Positions 27,298 to 35,371 of a DNA stretch of 64,000 bases are shown here, one piece after another. The notes under the pieces were generated by a model. The model saw nothing but the letters and a program-made list of their open reading frames with translations, was not told the origin of the DNA and searched no databases. The stretch is from the NCBI GenBank assembly GCA_023457495.1, contig JAEWLQ010000028.1, forward strand, positions 1 to 64,000, in the 5' to 3' direction. The stretch's first letter is position 1. Each line of letters opens with the position of its first letter. Both the position numbers and the translations under genes were made by a program. This DNA is from Pseudomonadota bacterium. GTDB lineage: Bacteria > Pseudomonadota > Gammaproteobacteria > Steroidobacterales > Steroidobacteraceae.

Positions 27298-27964
27298 CGC
27301 GTACCTGTGGACGCTGCTCATCGTGTACGCGGTCTGGTGGGCCGTCCTGGCCATCAGTCCCTACGACCGCGCGGATTGGGCGCTGGAAAACGTCCTCGTG
27401 CTGCTCGCCATCGGCATCCTGATCGGCACGTACAAGGCCTTCCCGCTGTCGCGAGTCTCGTACACCTGCATCTTCGTCTTCCTGATGCTGCACACGGTGG
27501 GCTCGCACTTCACGTACGCGAAAGTGCCGTACCAGGAGTGGTTTCCGATATTCGAAGGCGGGCGCAATCACTTCGACCGCCTGGTGCATTTTCTCTATGG
27601 CCTGCTGCTCGCGTACCCGATCCGCGAGATGTTCCTGCGCATCGGCAACGTGCGCGGCTTCTGGGGATACTTCCTGCCGCTCGATCTCACGATGTCGACG
27701 TCGATGTTGTACGAGCTCATCGAGTGGGCGGCCGCGGAAGTGGTGGGCGGCGAGCTCGGCGCGGCGTACCTCGGCACGCAGGGCGATATCTGGGATGCGC
27801 ACAAGGACATGGCGCTCGCCTCGCTGGGCGCGCTCATCGCGATGACCATCACCGCGCTCGTCAATCGGCACACGCAGCGCGACTTCGCACGCGAGTGGGC
27901 CGAGAGCATCCGGGTGAAGCGTAAGCAACCCCTCGGCGAGGGCGTTGCCGCCAACTCCATTTAG
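27284..27964 (+). CDS. yjdF: DUF2238 (YjdF) inner-membrane protein
   Basis: A 226-residue membrane protein with about six helices. The DUF2238 signature is clear: HTVGSHFTYAKVPY, GRNHFDRLVHFLYGLLLAYP, YELIEWAAAEVVGGE and GTQGDIWDAHKDMALASLGA. The histidines and acidic residues in membrane loops are conserved in the family and may bind a metal; biochemical function is unknown. It overlaps the AGCS gene by 14 bp, implying translational coupling. Confidence 0.92.
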   Translation: MLSRNAYLWTLLIVYAVWWAVLAISPYDRADWALENVLVLLAIGILIGTYKAFPLSRVSYTCIFVFLMLHTVGSHFTYAKVPYQEWFPIFEGGRNHFDRLVHFLYGLLLAYPIREMFLRIGNVRGFWGYFLPLDLTMSTSMLYELIEWAAAEVVGGELGAAYLGTQGDIWDAHKDMALASLGALIAMTITALVNRHTQRDFAREWAESIRVKRKQPLGEGVAANSI

Positions 27965-27997
27965 CGGGCTCACGCCTTGGTGTAGGCTCTGCGCCGC

Positions 27998-28357
27998 ATG
28001 ACCACCAACCCTCACGGGCTCACCCAGCTGCGCGACGCGCTGCGGGAATTCGCCGCCGAGCGGGACTGGGACCAGTTCCACAGCCCCAAGAACCTGGCCT
28101 CGGCGCTTGCCGTCGAGGCGGCCGAACTGCTGGAGCGGTTCCAGTGGCTCACCGAGGACCAGTCGCGGGATCTGCCACCCGCCGAGCTCGAGAAGGTGCG
28201 CGATGAGATGGCGGATGTCCTGAACTACCTGGTGCGGCTCGCGGACAAGCTCGATGTGAGCCTCATGGACGCCGCGCGCGACAAGATCCGCAAGAACGCG
28301 CTCAAATACCCCGCGGACAAAGCGCGCGGCAGCGTGAAGAAATATTCCGAGCTGTAG
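27998..28357 (+). CDS. MazG-like nucleotide pyrophosphohydrolase
   Basis: A 119-residue all-alpha NTP pyrophosphatase of the MazG-like/dCTPase group. The metal-binding signature is present: EAAELLERFQW (the EExxE-type helix 1) and EKVRDEMADVLNYLVRLAD (ExxDE-type helix 2). It begins LTQLRDALREFAAERDWDQFHSPKNLA, typical of RS21-C6-like enzymes. Probably cleans the nucleotide pool of non-canonical dNTPs. The NYN gene follows 15 bp later. Confidence 0.92.
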   Translation: MTTNPHGLTQLRDALREFAAERDWDQFHSPKNLASALAVEAAELLERFQWLTEDQSRDLPPAELEKVRDEMADVLNYLVRLADKLDVSLMDAARDKIRKNALKYPADKARGSVKKYSEL

Positions 28358-28372
28358 ACCGCCCGCGCCGCC

Positions 28373-29059
28373 ATGACGACTAACTACGTCCTCGTCGACT
28401 TCGAGAATGTGCAACCCGAGAGCCTGTCCGCGCTCGCGGGCGGCGCGTATCGCGTGCTGGTGTTCATCGGCGCCGTGCAGGCGAAGGGGCGCATTTCCTT
28501 CGAGCTGTCGCATTCGATCCAGATGCTGGGCGCGAACGCGGAATACGTGCCGATCGCGCGCAGCGGGCCGAACGCGATGGACATGCACATCGCCTATTAC
28601 ATCGGCAAGCTGCTCGAGCAGCAGCCGGGCGCGCAGATCCACGTCGTGTCCCGCGACACCGATTTCGATCCGCTGCTGGAATTTCTCGGCGACCGCGGAT
28701 TCAAGGTGCGGCGCGTGAAGTCGATCGCGGAGATCGCGAAGAGGAAGTCCCCGAAGGGCATGGCTGCCGCGAAACCCGCACCACGATCGTCAACGCCGAA
28801 ACCGCCCGCGCCGAAACCGCCGGCGGCGAAGCAGCCGGCGCCCGTCGCCGCGGACAAGCTCGATGCGATTGTCAAGCAGCTGCGCTCGATGAGCGGCAAA
28901 CCCGCGACCCGCAGGAAGCTGGCGCAGGCGATCACGGCGTATCTCAAGCACCACGGAGGCGCGCCAGATGAGAGAATCGTGGAGCAGTACATCGACGAGC
29001 TCATCCGTCGCAAAGTCGTGACGGCGGCCGGCGCAAAACTGAACTACACGCTGGGTTGA
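28373..29059 (+). CDS. NYN (PIN-like) domain protein
   Basis: A 228-residue protein. Residues 1-120 form a NYN/PIN-like nuclease fold with the acidic residues at expected places: VLVDFENV (Asp9), PNAMDMHIAYYIGKLL and VSRDTDFDPLLEFL. A Pro/Ala/Lys linker (about 128-160) leads to a helical C-terminal module (160-228, LAQAITAYLKHHGG) resembling a winged helix. Predicted RNA-processing nuclease. Cotranscribed with the MazG-like gene. Confidence 0.88.
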   Translation: MTTNYVLVDFENVQPESLSALAGGAYRVLVFIGAVQAKGRISFELSHSIQMLGANAEYVPIARSGPNAMDMHIAYYIGKLLEQQPGAQIHVVSRDTDFDPLLEFLGDRGFKVRRVKSIAEIAKRKSPKGMAAAKPAPRSSTPKPPAPKPPAAKQPAPVAADKLDAIVKQLRSMSGKPATRRKLAQAITAYLKHHGGAPDERIVEQYIDELIRRKVVTAAGAKLNYTLG

Positions 29060-29202
29060 GCGGTCAGACTGCCCGTCGCGTCGCGCAGGGGTGGTCTGCG
29101 ACATGCCGTTTTTCGGATGGCACCGATAACCTTTCCGTGTCCGCGTGACGCGGCCGCGCGACGGACTTCGTACCTAACAATCAACGCAACTGGGGATTTT
29201 TC

Positions 29203-29955
29203 GTGGATCGGAAGTGGATGTGTTTTCGCGCCTTGCTCGTCGTCAGTCTCTTGGGTGTACCCGCCGCGCACGCGCAGTGGTCCGGCAAAGCCGAGCTGGG
29301 TCTTCTCTTCAACAGCGGCAACACGGAATCCAAGTCCGCGAACACGCGCCTGGATCTCACGCACGAAGGGGCGAGGTGGCGCAACAACTTCTTCCTCAGC
29401 GCCCAGTACGGCGAAAACGCCGAGTTCGCGACCGCCGAGCGTTACGAGGCTCGCTACCAGGCCGATTGGAAGATCAATGGAAAGTTGAGCTGGTTCGGCC
29501 GGCTGCGCGGCGAACACGATCGCTTCAGCGGATTCGCATACCAGTCTTCGGCCTCGACCGGTGCGACCTACAAATTCATCGATAGCCCGACGACACAGCT
29601 CGATGGCTCGTTCGGTGCCGGTTATCGCCGGCTGCAGCCCCAGGTGTTGATCCGCACGTCCGCGGGTGAAGTGCTCGACCGCATCTCCGGCGAAGAGCAA
29701 GGCGATCCGGTCGCGACGCTGGCCTCGAACTACGAGCACGCGTTCACCGAGAACACCAAGCTCACCAACAAGCTGCTCGCCGAAGCGGGTTCCGACAACA
29801 CCGCGGTGCAAAACGACATCGCGCTCAACGTGAGCATCACCAAGGCCTTCGCGCTGGCCGTCGGGGTGGGTGTGCGTTACAACACGGATCCGCCGCCGCT
29901 CGCGAAAAGCACCGATACCGTCACCACCGTGAATCTGGTGTACAACATCTTATGA
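29203..29955 (+). CDS. DUF481 outer-membrane beta-barrel protein (YdiY-like)
   Basis: A 250-residue protein with signal peptide (RALLVVSLLGVPAAHAQ) and a barrel of alternating strands: WSGKAELGLLFNSGNTESKS at the start is the DUF481 hallmark (salt-induced outer-membrane protein). It ends in the aromatic/hydrophobic strand TVTTVNLVYNIL. GTG at 29203 is used, since it keeps a positive n-region; ATG 29218 is possible. Overlaps the next gene by 4 bp (ATGA). Confidence 0.9.
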   Translation: MDRKWMCFRALLVVSLLGVPAAHAQWSGKAELGLLFNSGNTESKSANTRLDLTHEGARWRNNFFLSAQYGENAEFATAERYEARYQADWKINGKLSWFGRLRGEHDRFSGFAYQSSASTGATYKFIDSPTTQLDGSFGAGYRRLQPQVLIRTSAGEVLDRISGEEQGDPVATLASNYEHAFTENTKLTNKLLAEAGSDNTAVQNDIALNVSITKAFALAVGVGVRYNTDPPPLAKSTDTVTTVNLVYNIL

Positions 29956-30518
29956 GCCGAATCCGCTGCACGGCGTTGGGTCTGGGGATGTGCCTCGCGG
30001 TGGCGGGGCAGCCCGCGCTGCCGCAGGCGCAGCCACAGATCCCGGTGCAGCCCGAGCATACGCCGCAGTCGCAGATCGGCAGCAGCGCGAGCATCAGCGT
30101 CGGCTCCGGGCCGCACGCGGGGCGATACGATTTCGCGCCGACGCAGACCTGCGTGATCGCGGCGCTCGGCGAGAAGCCCGCGTCACTGTCGGTGGTGCTC
30201 ACGTCCGAGAAGGCGTCGCTGTCGCTCGACATGCCGAGCATCGATGCGAAACACGCGAACCAGTTGCAGATCGTGCTGGTCGTCGCCGAGCCGCCGGGCG
30301 CCGCTCACAAGGGCACCGCGAGCGTCACGTATGAAATCGATACGCGGCCCGACAGCGTTCTCGAGCCGTTCCAGAAGGCGGAGCGCGCGAACAAGGGCGT
30401 GAGCGGCAGCGCGACGACGCAACTCATGGAGAGACCCGGCGCCGCGATGCTGACCTTCACGGGCGAAACCAAGAACGGCGTGAAACTCTCAGGCGAGATC
30501 ACCTGCCGCAAGATGTAA
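29952..30518 (+). CDS. Exported hypothetical protein
   Basis: A 188-residue protein with a signal peptide (MSRIRCTALGLGMCLAVAGQ) and a Pro/Gln-rich mature start. The rest is likely beta-rich (SASISVGSGPHAGRYDF, ASVTYEIDTRPD, KLSGEITC) with Cys in QTCVIAAL and at the end, perhaps a disulfide. It starts inside the stop of the DUF481 gene, so it is translationally coupled and may act with that barrel. A family A repeat follows 9 bp after the stop. Confidence 0.7.
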   Translation: MSRIRCTALGLGMCLAVAGQPALPQAQPQIPVQPEHTPQSQIGSSASISVGSGPHAGRYDFAPTQTCVIAALGEKPASLSVVLTSEKASLSLDMPSIDAKHANQLQIVLVVAEPPGAAHKGTASVTYEIDTRPDSVLEPFQKAERANKGVSGSATTQLMERPGAAMLTFTGETKNGVKLSGEITCRKM

Positions 30519-30527
30519 CGGAAACGT

Positions 30528-30570
30528 AATGGGGACATTCCTCGTTTCCTAGCAAACGGGGACAGACCTC
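30528..30570 (-). repeat. Dispersed repeat family A, copy 3
   Basis: Begins AATGGGGACATTCCTCGTTT, core CCTAGC, then AAACGGGGACAGACCTC. Nearly the exact inverse of copy 4 at 47670-47713. It lies just after the stop of the upstream gene. Confidence 0.9.
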
Positions 30571-30699
30571 ACCGCTTCCCCCGCCCTGAACCCCGATCTC
30601 CGATCCCCGAGACCCGTTCCAGCAAGGTGGTTAGGCGTTGACCGCGGCCCCGTCATTCGACATATTGGCGCCACAACAAGAATCCGGGGGAGAACCACA

Positions 30700-31389
30700 A
30701 TGCCCATTCTCAAGCGTTCCGTCGCCGAATTGTTAGGCACGTTCTGGCTGGTGCTCGGCGGCTGCGGCAGCGCAGTACTGGCCGCAAAATTTCCGGAAGT
30801 CGGCATCGGCCTGGTCGGCGTGGCGCTGGCATTCGGTCTGACCGTGGTCACGATGGCGTATGCCGTCGGCGGCATCTCCGGCGGACATTTCAATCCCGCG
30901 GTCACCCTCGGACTGCTCGCCGGCGGGCGCGTGAAGCCGGCCGATGTGCTGCCGTACATCGTCGCGCAGGTCATCGGCGCCATCCTCGCCGCGTGGCTGC
31001 TGGCCTACATCGCGGCCGGCAATGGCTCGGACCCGACCGCAGGGGGCCTCGCGTCGAACGGCTTCGGCGAGCATTCGCCGGGTGGATATGCCCTGGGGGC
31101 GGCCTTCGTCACTGAAGTCGTGATGACGTTTTTCTTCCTGCTGATCATTCTCGGCGCCACCGACGAGCGTGCGCCCACGGGCTTCGCGCCGCTGGCGATC
31201 GGCCTCGCGCTGACGCTGATCCACCTGATCAGCATCCCCGTGACGAACACCTCGGTGAACCCGGCCCGCAGCACCGGACCGGCGCTCATCGTCGGTGGCT
31301 GGGCGCTGAGTCAGCTGTGGCTGTTCTGGGTCGCGCCGATCCTGGGCGCCGGCCTCGCCGGCGGCTTCTGGCGCTGGCTGAAAAAGTAA
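30700..31389 (+). CDS. aqpZ: Aquaporin Z
   Basis: A 229-residue six-helix water channel. The two NPA half-helix motifs are present: SGGHFNPAVTLG (NPA 65-67) and NTSVNPARSTGPAL (about 187). His in the first loop side and Arg after the second NPA fit the water-selective filter (NPAR). The start MPILKRSVAELLGTFW aligns with AqpZ. Own transcription unit; GGGGGAG lies upstream of the ATG. Confidence 0.96.
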   Translation: MPILKRSVAELLGTFWLVLGGCGSAVLAAKFPEVGIGLVGVALAFGLTVVTMAYAVGGISGGHFNPAVTLGLLAGGRVKPADVLPYIVAQVIGAILAAWLLAYIAAGNGSDPTAGGLASNGFGEHSPGGYALGAAFVTEVVMTFFFLLIILGATDERAPTGFAPLAIGLALTLIHLISIPVTNTSVNPARSTGPALIVGGWALSQLWLFWVAPILGAGLAGGFWRWLKK

Positions 31390-31408
31390 GGGGGCATTGC
31401 GGCCCCCT
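31389..31408. terminator. Terminator between aqpZ and the convergent small gene
   Basis: Perfect 7-bp stem AGGGGGC / GCCCCCT with a 6-nt loop. On the minus strand it is followed by TACTTTTTC, so it fits the end of the leftward gene best. Confidence 0.55.
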
Positions 31409-31429
31409 CGGGCGGATTCTTCGCGCGCG

Positions 31430-31777
31430 TTACTCGGGAGACTTCGAACCGCCGCGCGTCCCCGCGCAGTGTTCGTTCCAGGCTTCCTGGAAGCGCTCGT
31501 TGCCCACGCTGCTCCTCAGCACCTTGTTGCCCTGCACGACCGCCTTGGACTTCGACATGCCGCCGCTGTTGTTAGGGCCGCGATAATCGATGCATGCAAC
31601 GCCGTTGTCGGTCATGCGGACATTCTCCACGTCGATGGCGCCCTTGCCTCCGAGGGAAGACCTGAGAGCCTCGACGGCCGCCGACGATGCGTCGCTGCTC
31701 GGGGGCGTCTCGGCGAACGCGCTGCTCAACGGTACGACCACAACCGCGGACGCAATGAGCCGTTTCAATGTATCCAT
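31430..31777 (-). CDS. Exported hypothetical protein, 115 aa
   Basis: Signal peptide MDTLKRLIASAVVVVPLSSA ending AFA. The mature part is short, with VEALRSSLGGKGAIDVENV, one Cys (GVACIDYRG) and a second near the end (NEHCAGTRGG), perhaps disulfide-bonded. AGGTGG lies 6 nt before the ATG at 31777, which selects this start over upstream ones. Convergent with aqpZ. Function unknown. Confidence 0.7.
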   Translation of the reverse strand: MDTLKRLIASAVVVVPLSSAFAETPPSSDASSAAVEALRSSLGGKGAIDVENVRMTDNGVACIDYRGPNNSGGMSKSKAVVQGNKVLRSSVGNERFQEAWNEHCAGTRGGSKSPE

Positions 31778-32084
31778 GTGTTCCACCTGGGCGTTGGAGG
31801 GAATCACCCGCACACGGCGGGACCGAATTCCGATTTTCCCGCAGGCCTCCGGCGCGCCATAGGCCCATGCGCCATCGTCTCCTGTCGGAAAAGCTGGGCA
31901 TCTACCGAATTCGGCGGATCGGGATGTCGGCCAGCTGCGTCCGCAAGTGTCAGACAGGGCGCATGTCCGCGGCATATGTCCAATCGCGAGCGCGCCACCC
32001 CTCCGTCGCAACAGAATCCAGCTCACGGAATCCGCGGCCGGGGCAATGGCGACAAACGAGGAATCGCAAGGTGTTTTCCCGATC
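31778..32084. other. Divergent intergenic region, nothing recognised
   Basis: Separates the leftward exported-protein gene from a rightward gene. It must hold both promoters, but I see no convincing -35/-10 pair, repeat or hairpin. Short frames here look like shadows. Confidence 0.4.
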
Positions 32085-32561
32085 ATGAACAGGCTATTGA
32101 CCATGTCAGCGGCGACGATCACGGAAACGCGACAGCTGGTACTGCCACTGCAAACGGTGCTCGATGCCGTCGTGCAGTTCGACCGCCGCGCGCACGGACC
32201 ACTGTCGCGCGGAGAAGTCGTGCAGGCCGAGCTCATCCACGGCACGCGCGACAACGACGGCATGGACGTCGCCGTGCGAACCCCCGAGGACCGCGTGATC
32301 GAATGGCGGCATTTTGGCGTGCACGAGCTCGCGGCTGCGATCATCAGCTACTGCCGCGCGAAGCGCATTCCGCTTCCGTACGCGGGCGAGAAGTCCCTCT
32401 CGATCACGAGCCAGGGCGCCGCGTTCTCGATCGAAAACACGGTCAACGTAGAACCGGGGGCGAAAGTGGAGGCCGACTTCGCGGGCCGGCCGCTGCGTTA
32501 TGCGAAAGGCTACGAGCCGCACGCGCTGACGCCAACGTCGAGCGGCGAATTCGAGATCTGA
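32085..32561 (+). CDS. Hypothetical protein, about 158 aa
   Basis: Soluble protein with no signal. The core reads AVVQFDRRAHGPLSRGEVVQ, then DVAVRTPEDRVIEWRHFGVH and a helix AAAIISYCRAKRIPLPY. It probably belongs to a small conserved alpha/beta family that I cannot name. Start is uncertain among 32046, 32085 and 32103; 32085 has AAGGTG about 11 nt upstream. Confidence 0.6.
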   Translation: MNRLLTMSAATITETRQLVLPLQTVLDAVVQFDRRAHGPLSRGEVVQAELIHGTRDNDGMDVAVRTPEDRVIEWRHFGVHELAAAIISYCRAKRIPLPYAGEKSLSITSQGAAFSIENTVNVEPGAKVEADFAGRPLRYAKGYEPHALTPTSSGEFEI

Positions 32562-32600
32562 GCGGCAAGCGGCGGACGCGGCCGCTCACGCAAACGTCGG

Positions 32601-33317
32601 CTATCTACCCGCGGTCGCGGTGTCCCTGTTGGGCAGCGACCCGTCGAGCGTCGGCACGAGGACTTCGCTGTAGTAGAGCTTGAGCTCGTCCTTCTCGCAA
32701 CGGTCGACTATCTTCTCGAGCGCGTTGGCCCACGTATCCCAGAAGCGGCTCTCCACTTCCTCGGACACCTGCTTCGAGGTCATGTACATGCGTGCGGACA
32801 CGTAGGGCATCACCTCGAGGCTCGCGTCGCGGATGTTGGCGCCCTTGCGCATGCGCTGCAGTTCCCACAGGAAATCCGCACACATGAGCTTGTGAACGCG
32901 CTCGGTCTCGTGCGCAATCGGCGGCGGCTTGAGAGTGACCTTGACGACCTTACGCGCGCCGCGGTGGAACATGTTCACCGTCACGCGCACCGTGCTCGCG
33001 ACCGGGTTGCCCTGCATGTCGAGCCCGGGCAGGAACTTCCGGTCACGCAGGTACGCCGCCGCGATGGCATCGGCTTCCGGGTTGCCGGTCGAATCGCTGA
33101 CCACGACGTTGCTCACCGCGCCATCCGGCGCGACATAGACGTCGATGGGCACCGAGTAGTCGTCGGGAAGATCGGGCCGGGTGTGCCCGTGTTCGGCCTT
33201 GCCGCCCTCGAGCACGAGCACGGGCTGGATAGGACCAATCTGGGCCAGGACGGGGCCGGCGGCCAGTATGGCGACACTGCACAGCGCAAAAACGCGCCGG
33301 ATCGCGACGGTTTTCAT
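32601..33317 (-). CDS. Exported protein with TonB C-terminal-like domain
   Basis: A 238-residue periplasmic protein: signal peptide at 1-25 (AAGPVLAQ), then a TonB_C-like domain (about 45-115) with DVYVAPDGAVSNVVVSDSTG and AAAYLRDRKFLPGLDMQGNP. The C-terminal part has two Cys (LMCADF, DRCEKDE). Without a membrane anchor and proline-rich arm it cannot be a true TonB. Proteins of this kind are common periplasmic TonB_C singletons of unknown role. Confidence 0.75.
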   Translation of the reverse strand: MKTVAIRRVFALCSVAILAAGPVLAQIGPIQPVLVLEGGKAEHGHTRPDLPDDYSVPIDVYVAPDGAVSNVVVSDSTGNPEADAIAAAYLRDRKFLPGLDMQGNPVASTVRVTVNMFHRGARKVVKVTLKPPPIAHETERVHKLMCADFLWELQRMRKGANIRDASLEVMPYVSARMYMTSKQVSEEVESRFWDTWANALEKIVDRCEKDELKLYYSEVLVPTLDGSLPNRDTATAGR

Positions 33318-33452
33318 GAGCCCGAAGTTAGGCTCGCGAAGCGCTCCCGCCAATCGAAACACCCGCGATCTGTGCGGTGCTCACGCCCTCACGAGAGGAA
33401 TTGTGATGCAGGGATCATGCGCCTCGACATCTGGTAAATGCCGGGCGCCGGA

Positions 33453-34736
33453 TCAGCGCGTCGCGGGCGCATCCGCGAACAGCGCGCGCCTCGGCTCGAC
33501 GAACGCCCAGCAAAGGGCGCCGACGATGAACAGGCCACCGAGCAGGTAGAAAGGCACGTTCCAGTCGCCTAACAACTTGACGGAATATCCCACCACCGGC
33601 TGGCTCAGGATGGCGGCGATCTGGCCGGAGGTGTTCATCGTCGCGCCGACGGTCGCGGAATGCTCGCGCCCGATGTCGACGCAGGTGCTCCACGCCGGAG
33701 CAGTGGTCAGCATGCAGGTGGCCGCGGCCAGCGCGATGAACACGGCGGCCATGATCGGCGCGCTCGAGAAGGCCGCCGCGAAGATGAACACGGCGGCCAG
33801 CGCGTAACCCACGATGCCCGGCGTGCGCCGCCCCACGGTGACGCCGAAGCGGCGCGTGAAACGATCCGACCAGTAGCCGCCGAGGAACTGCGTCGCGATG
33901 CTCATGAACAGCGGCAGCGAGGCCACCAGGCCGAGCTCGGTCTTCTCGAAGCCGTGCTCCCTCATGAGGTAGGTAGGCAGCCACGTGATGCAGAAGTAGA
34001 ACGTGGCGCAGTTGGGCATGTAGAGCAGGCACAGGAGCAGCACGTTGCGCTCGCGCAGCAGGCCGCGCCAATAGGCCCAGCCGCGCGGATGGACGGTTTC
34101 GGGGGGCCGGTCGGCGACGATCAGCGCGCGCTCGGCGTCGTTGGCCGCCGGGTGTTCGGTGGGCTCGTCCCGGAACCACCAGCGCCAGGCCGCGACCCAC
34201 ACGAAGCCGATGAGGCCGAACGCCACGAGGATCTCGCGCCAGCTGAACAACGGCAGCAGCGCGGTGACCGCGATGGTCGTGACCGCGCCCGCGCTGTACG
34301 CGCCCGCGAAGAAGATGCCCTTGGCGGTGCCGCGCTCGCGGAACGGAATCCAGCGCGACATGACTCGCGCGACGCAAGGCCAGGCCCCGGCCTCTCCCAT
34401 GCCGAACAGGAAACGCGTGACGAGCAGCGACACGTAGCTCCAGGCGCCGGCCGTAGCGATCGTGAACACCGACCACCAGCTCACGATGCGCGTGAGCACG
34501 TTCTTCGCGCCGCGGCTGTCCGCCCAGCGCGCGGTCGGGATCTCGAAGATCGCGTACGCGAGGATGAAGCTGAAGAACACCCAGCTCATCTGCGCCTCGT
34601 CGAGCCCGAACTCCGCGGAGATGGCCGGCGCCATGGCGCCGATGCACGCGCGGTCGAGGTAGGTGACCATCGCGAGCGTCACCATGAAGCCAATGACTTT
34701 GAACCGGGCGCGCGTCGGCTGGGTGTGTACGGTCAA
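33453..34736 (-). CDS. MFS transporter, anion:cation symporter-like
   Basis: A 427-residue, 12-helix major facilitator. N-terminal VTYLDRACIGAMAPAISAEF and IPTARWADSRGAKNVLTRIV (motif A region), with GMGEAGAWPCVARVMSRWIP (a hallmark of the ACS family, such as hexuronate, tartrate and phthalate carriers). Predicted uptake of an organic anion with protons. No catabolic gene lies next to it, so the substrate is open. Divergent from lemA. Confidence 0.9.
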   Translation of the reverse strand: MTVHTQPTRARFKVIGFMVTLAMVTYLDRACIGAMAPAISAEFGLDEAQMSWVFFSFILAYAIFEIPTARWADSRGAKNVLTRIVSWWSVFTIATAGAWSYVSLLVTRFLFGMGEAGAWPCVARVMSRWIPFRERGTAKGIFFAGAYSAGAVTTIAVTALLPLFSWREILVAFGLIGFVWVAAWRWWFRDEPTEHPAANDAERALIVADRPPETVHPRGWAYWRGLLRERNVLLLCLLYMPNCATFYFCITWLPTYLMREHGFEKTELGLVASLPLFMSIATQFLGGYWSDRFTRRFGVTVGRRTPGIVGYALAAVFIFAAAFSSAPIMAAVFIALAAATCMLTTAPAWSTCVDIGREHSATVGATMNTSGQIAAILSQPVVGYSVKLLGDWNVPFYLLGGLFIVGALCWAFVEPRRALFADAPATR

Positions 34737-34819
34737 GCTTGGAATCCCCCTGCGCCTACTAATCTCACAAACGCCGGCGTGAAGGAAGACATGCGTTGGG
34801 CAGGTGTTAGCATGTCGAA

Positions 34820-35371
34820 ATGGTGATCGTCCTCGCCGTGATCGTCACATTGCTCGCCGTGTGGGCCGCGGTGTCGTTCAATCTCCTGGTCCGCGACCGC
34901 AATCGCGTCGCGCAGGGCTGGAGCGACGTGGACGTGCAGCTGCTGCGGCGTCACGAGCTCATCCCGCGCCTCGTCGAAATGGTGAAGGGTTACGCCGGGT
35001 ACGAGCGCGCGCTGCTGTCGAACCTCGCGGTGCTGCGCGCGCAGGGAGCCGCGGAGAAGTCGCCGCGGCCGCGCGGTGAGGTGGAGAAATCCGTCGGTGA
35101 CGGAATGCACCGGCTCGTCGCGCTGGTGGAGGCGTATCCCGATCTCAAGGCGAACGAGAATTTCCTCGACCTGCAGCGCAGGCTCGCCGACACCGAAAAC
35201 CAGATCCAGTACGCGCGCCGCTTCTACAACGGCGCGGTCAATCTCTACAACAACCGCATCCAGCAGTTCCCGGACCTGGTCATCGCGCGGATGTTCGGTT
35301 TCAGGAAAGCGGAGTTCTTCGAGCTCGAAGACGGCGCGCAGGCGCAGGCGCCCGCAGTCGCGTTGTCATGA
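34820..35371 (+). CDS. lemA: LemA family protein
   Basis: A 183-residue protein with an N-terminal membrane helix (MVIVLAVIVTLLAVWAAVSF) and a long helical bundle. LemA landmarks: RDRNRVAQGWSDVDVQLLRR, LIPRLVEMVKGYAGYE, YPDLKANENFLDLQRRLADT and NLYNNRIQQFPDLVIARMFG. Role unknown; LemA usually accompanies surface or envelope-stress genes. Its stop overlaps the DUF2207 start by 4 bp. Confidence 0.93.
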   Translation: MVIVLAVIVTLLAVWAAVSFNLLVRDRNRVAQGWSDVDVQLLRRHELIPRLVEMVKGYAGYERALLSNLAVLRAQGAAEKSPRPRGEVEKSVGDGMHRLVALVEAYPDLKANENFLDLQRRLADTENQIQYARRFYNGAVNLYNNRIQQFPDLVIARMFGFRKAEFFELEDGAQAQAPAVALS